This document shows, piece by piece, positions 5,523-7,531 of a DNA stretch of 7,531 nucleotides (position 1 is its first letter; each line of letters begins with the position of its first letter). The notes under the pieces were generated by a model. It had not been told where the DNA came from and did not search any database. It saw only the letters and a list, made by a program, of their open reading frames with translations. The DNA lies in NCBI GenBank assembly GCA_030642645.1, contig DAOWNJ010000046.1:1-7531 (forward strand), read 5' to 3'. The DNA is from Dehalococcoidia bacterium. GTDB lineage: Bacteria > Chloroflexota > Dehalococcoidia > E44-bin15 > DAOWNJ01. The translations under genes were made by a program, and so were the position numbers.

Positions 5523-6275
5523 ATGGGGAAGGTTGTACTGGTTATCGAGTATGATGGGACGGAATATCACGGGTTTCAGTTGCAGGAGGGTGCCCCAACA
5601 ATACAGGGGGAGGTGGAGAGGGCGATCCAGAGTCTCACTGGAGAGAGGGTTCGTATCGCAGGGGCGGGGAGAACCGATGCCGGTGTCCATGCCAGGGGGC
5701 AGGTTGTGGCATTTGTGACAGAATCCACCCTCCCCCCGGAGACCATGGTTAGGGGGCTTAACTTTTACCTGCCACAGGATATTGCGGTCAAGAAGGCCCG
5801 CAGGGTCGCTGATAGCTTCAATGTAAGGAGGGATGCCCTGAGGAGGGAATATCGTTATCTTATCCTAAACAGCCAGACCCCTTCGCCGCTCTGGCACAGG
5901 TATGCCTGTCTCGTCTCAAGGCCGCTATCGGCGGAGGCTATGGATGAGGCCGCTGGGGCGCTCGTTGGAAGGAAGGATTTCGCCTCATTCACCGGGGCTT
6001 ATAAGGGAAGCACGGTGCGAACAGTATATAATGCAGGGGTGAGGCGCAAGGGTGATCTTGTGAGTTTCGATATGGCTGCCAACTCATTCCTTCCCCATCA
6101 GGTGCGAAACACCGTAGGTGCACTTGTGAGTGTGGGGCTTGGGAGGGTGAGCATTGGGGAATTTTTGGGGATATTGATGTCAGAGAGCCCTGGCGCTTGT
6201 GGCCCCGCCGCCACACCCCGTGGCCTTTATTTAATGAAAGTGAGCTATCCTGATATTGAGGAACAAGATTCATGA
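5523..6275 (+). CDS. truA: tRNA pseudouridine synthase A (TruA)
   Basis: Converts uridines 38-40 in the tRNA anticodon stem-loop to pseudouridine. The 250-aa length is normal. The N-terminal strand IEYDGTEYHGFQLQ (8-21) is typical, and the catalytic Asp is D52 in GAGRTDAGVHA (47-57). RREYRYLI (107-114) holds the conserved active-site tyrosine region. GRKDFASF (149-156) and SFLPHQVRNTVGALVSVGLG (188-207) match the C-terminal RNA-binding half. The usual M in the FLxxMVR motif is Q here. The ATG directly abuts the rplQ stop with zero gap and only a weak AGGA upstream, so it is probably translated by coupling. The last 4 nt overlap rplM as ATGA. Its placement between rplQ and rplM is a known bacterial arrangement. 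Confidence 0.96.
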   Translation: MGKVVLVIEYDGTEYHGFQLQEGAPTIQGEVERAIQSLTGERVRIAGAGRTDAGVHARGQVVAFVTESTLPPETMVRGLNFYLPQDIAVKKARRVADSFNVRRDALRREYRYLILNSQTPSPLWHRYACLVSRPLSAEAMDEAAGALVGRKDFASFTGAYKGSTVRTVYNAGVRRKGDLVSFDMAANSFLPHQVRNTVGALVSVGLGRVSIGEFLGILMSESPGACGPAATPRGLYLMKVSYPDIEEQDS

Positions 6276-6700
6276 AGACATACGCCACCAGAGAGTCAGA
6301 TATTGAGCGAACCTGGCGTGTTATCGACGCTGATGGGAAGGTCCTGGGGAGGCTCTCATCTCAGGTTGCGCACCTCTTGATGGGGAAGCATAAACCTATA
6401 TACTCCCCTCACCTCGATACCGGTGATTATGTAATCGTAGTAAATGCGGCGAGGGTGAGGGTGACCGGGAGGAAGGCCGAGCAGAAGGTATACTATCGGC
6501 ATTCTGGCTACCCCGGTGGACTTAAAAGAACCACCTATGCTGAGATGATGAAGGCCCACCCCGAAAGGGTGATCGAGCATTCTGTGAAGGGGATGCTACC
6601 CCACAATCGGCTTGGGGCCAGGATGTTCAGGAAGCTTAGGGTCTATGAGGGTGGGTTGCACCCCCACAGGGCCCAGGTGAAGGAGAAGGCCCTTGAGTGA
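6272..6700 (+). CDS. rplM: 50S ribosomal protein L13
   Basis: L13 is an early-assembly protein of the large subunit that binds 23S rRNA. The 142-aa product has the standard length. Its signatures are RTWRVIDADGKVLGRLSSQVA (13-33), LMGKHKPIYSPHLDTGDYV (36-54), YRHSGYPGGLK (75-85) and SVKGMLPHNRLGARMFRKL (104-122). The ATG overlaps the truA stop by 4 nt, with TGAGGA about 10 nt upstream. Its own end overlaps the rpsI TTG start by 8 nt. rplM-rpsI is a near-universal bacterial pair, so the tight overlap probably keeps L13 and S9 output matched. Confidence 0.97.
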   Translation: MKTYATRESDIERTWRVIDADGKVLGRLSSQVAHLLMGKHKPIYSPHLDTGDYVIVVNAARVRVTGRKAEQKVYYRHSGYPGGLKRTTYAEMMKAHPERVIEHSVKGMLPHNRLGARMFRKLRVYEGGLHPHRAQVKEKALE

Positions 6701-7085
6701 GGCATATTTCTATGGGACAGGGAGGCGGAAGACCGCGGTCGCCAGGGTGAGGCTCTTTCCGGGGAAGGGGGCCATAATCGTAAATGAAAAGCCGTTTGAG
6801 GAGGCCTTCGGGAGGCTAGTCCATAAGAGGGCCATCATCCTGCCGCTTCAGGTTACCAACACCCAGGACAGATTCGATGCCTCGATAAAGGTTTTGGGGG
6901 GTGGGGTATCGGGGCAGGCCGGTGCCATAAGTCATGGCATTGCCAGGGCGCTTGTCGCCTCAGATGAGAGCCTCAAGTCCACTCTGAGGGGCTATGGGCT
7001 TCTCACAAGAGACTCAAGGGTGAAGGAGAGGAAAAAGCCGGGGCTCAGGCGCGCCCGAAAGGCGAAGCAGTATACCAAGAGGTGA
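6693..7085 (+). CDS. rpsI: 30S ribosomal protein S9
   Basis: S9 is in the small-subunit head; its C-terminal tail reaches the P-site tRNA. The 130-aa product contains YGTGRRKTAVARVRLFPGKG (7-26), IIVNEKPFEEAF (28-39), LGGGVSGQAGAISHGIARAL (68-87) and the basic tail RVKERKKPGLRRARKAKQ, ending in the expected KR pair that contacts tRNA. The start is TTG at 6693, inside the rplM end, with AGGAG (6681-6685) 7 nt upstream; the family N-terminus fits this start. It is the last + strand gene. Its TGA directly abuts the stop of the convergent isomerase gene, leaving no room for a terminator between them. Confidence 0.97.
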   Translation: MSEAYFYGTGRRKTAVARVRLFPGKGAIIVNEKPFEEAFGRLVHKRAIILPLQVTNTQDRFDASIKVLGGGVSGQAGAISHGIARALVASDESLKSTLRGYGLLTRDSRVKERKKPGLRRARKAKQYTKR

Positions 7086-7097
7086 TTATTCCTCACC
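7081..7097. other. Short inverted repeat over the rpsI / isomerase stop codons
   Basis: GGTGA (7081-7085) and TCACC (7093-7097) form a 5-bp stem with a 7-nt loop that spans both abutting stop codons. No T-run follows on either strand, so it is not convincing as a bidirectional terminator. It is recorded because it is the only symmetric element at the convergent junction. Confidence 0.25.
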
Positions 7098-7531
7098 AAG
7101 CCTCCCCTTCAGATAGTCGATGGCACTCACTGGTGATGGGTCGACCTCGTAAAGCATCGCCAGATAATAGCTCACATAGTCGCCGAGAAGGACAAGGCTC
7201 ATCATCTGAGCGAGTGGGCTCTCCCCCCTTGAGGTAACCATCTCATATCCAATCCCCGATTGGTTTAAGAGCTCCCCGGTGATCTTATACCTGGCCAAGA
7301 TGCGCTCATGGAGGGATGTGGACGATAGCATGACCACAAAGGCCTCTTGACTTGCCCATTTTGGGAAGCGGTAGCCAACGACAGAGTTGTGATTGAGCTC
7401 GGGGAATACCTCATAGAACGAGTGGCTTTTGCTATTTTCATTGAGCTGTGTCTTCCAGCGGCGGGCAACATCGGAGAGTATGCCCGCTCCATATATCACA
7501 GGCAAATGGTCAAATAGCCTCATTGCCAGGC
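7086..7531 (-). CDS. Bifunctional phosphoglucose/phosphomannose isomerase-type protein, C-terminal domain (partial)
   Basis: The reverse-strand frame is open to the window edge, so the N-terminal SIS domain is outside. About 148 residues are visible, ending YLKGRLGEE. They match the C-terminal domain of the PGI/PMI family, which interconverts glucose-6-phosphate or mannose-6-phosphate with fructose-6-phosphate. Seen from the first visible Met: PVIYGAGILSDVARRWKTQL (8-27), NENSK (28-32) with E29, FPELNHNSVVG (40-50) with H45, then SRGESPLAQMMSLVLLGDYV and YEVDPSPVSAIDYLKGRL. From memory, a Glu in the NEN motif and a His in the ELNHN motif are the catalytic residues of characterised archaeal PGI/PMI enzymes. 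The methionine at 7523 is probably internal, because family members carry more sequence upstream. It is convergent with rpsI, so not part of the ribosomal operon. Confidence 0.85.
   Translation of the reverse strand, partial: LAMRLFDHLPVIYGAGILSDVARRWKTQLNENSKSHSFYEVFPELNHNSVVGYRFPKWASQEAFVVMLSSTSLHERILARYKITGELLNQSGIGYEMVTSRGESPLAQMMSLVLLGDYVSYYLAMLYEVDPSPVSAIDYLKGRLGEE

Noticed and set aside
5229..5690. Reverse-strand open frame of 153 codons across rplQ and truA
   Set aside because: It crosses two secure genes on the other strand and its composition is that of a shadow frame.
5709..6110. TruA variant motif FLPHQVR as evidence of a non-canonical enzyme
   Set aside because: The catalytic Asp (D52) and the other motifs are intact, and I believe this variant occurs in other bacterial TruA proteins; it does not support a changed function.
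1..7531. A novel defence, mobile or biosynthetic system hidden in the window
   Set aside because: Every base range over 100 nt is covered by a well-known housekeeping gene. No repeats, integrase, transposase, tRNA or unexplained gene is present.

Overview
This window is a housekeeping locus. It holds the downstream part of the bacterial spc operon running into the alpha operon and then the rplM-rpsI pair, all on the + strand. The order is secY (5' end outside the window), adk, map, infA, rpmJ, rpsM, rpsK, rpsD, rpoA, rplQ, truA, rplM, rpsI. The last ~450 bases carry, on the - strand, the C-terminal end of a bifunctional phosphoglucose/phosphomannose isomerase-type protein. Coding density is almost total. 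Genes overlap by 4-20 nt or lie within a few bases of each other, so the + strand genes look like one polycistronic, translationally coupled unit. The only appreciable gap is 77 nt between infA and rpmJ, and it holds a long hairpin.

Organism: bacterial, since it has IF-1, a bacterial S11-S4-alpha order and clear Shine-Dalgarno sites. The + strand is purine-rich, with strong use of AGG (Arg), GGG (Gly) and ATA (Ile). Adenylate kinase, S4 and L36 are all the zinc-binding (cysteine-containing) forms. The secY-adk-map-infA-rpmJ-rpsM-rpsK-rpsD-rpoA-rplQ-truA-rplM-rpsI order, with truA directly after rplQ and a PGI/PMI-type isomerase next door, suggests a Chloroflexota member, perhaps Dehalococcoidia-like. 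That placement is an inference from gene order and from memory of the families, not a database result.

How the genes work together: six small-subunit or large-subunit protein genes downstream of infA (S13, S11, S4, L17, L13, S9) plus L36 build the ribosome. IF-1 starts translation, Map trims the initiator Met, SecY is the membrane channel for exported proteins, RpoA assembles RNA polymerase, TruA modifies tRNA anticodon arms, and Adk balances adenine nucleotides. Start codons are varied: TTG for adk, rpoA and rpsI, GTG for rplQ, and ATG for the rest.

Points worth a second look: a 15-bp hairpin with a pyrimidine loop just upstream of rpmJ that could form a pseudoknot with flanking purine tracts; an adenylate kinase with substitutions at two normally near-invariant Asp positions (D33A, D84E in E. 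coli numbering); and a zero-gap tail-to-tail junction between rpsI and the isomerase gene with no visible terminator. I see no mobile element, CRISPR array, tRNA or rRNA, and no evidence of a new multi-gene system.
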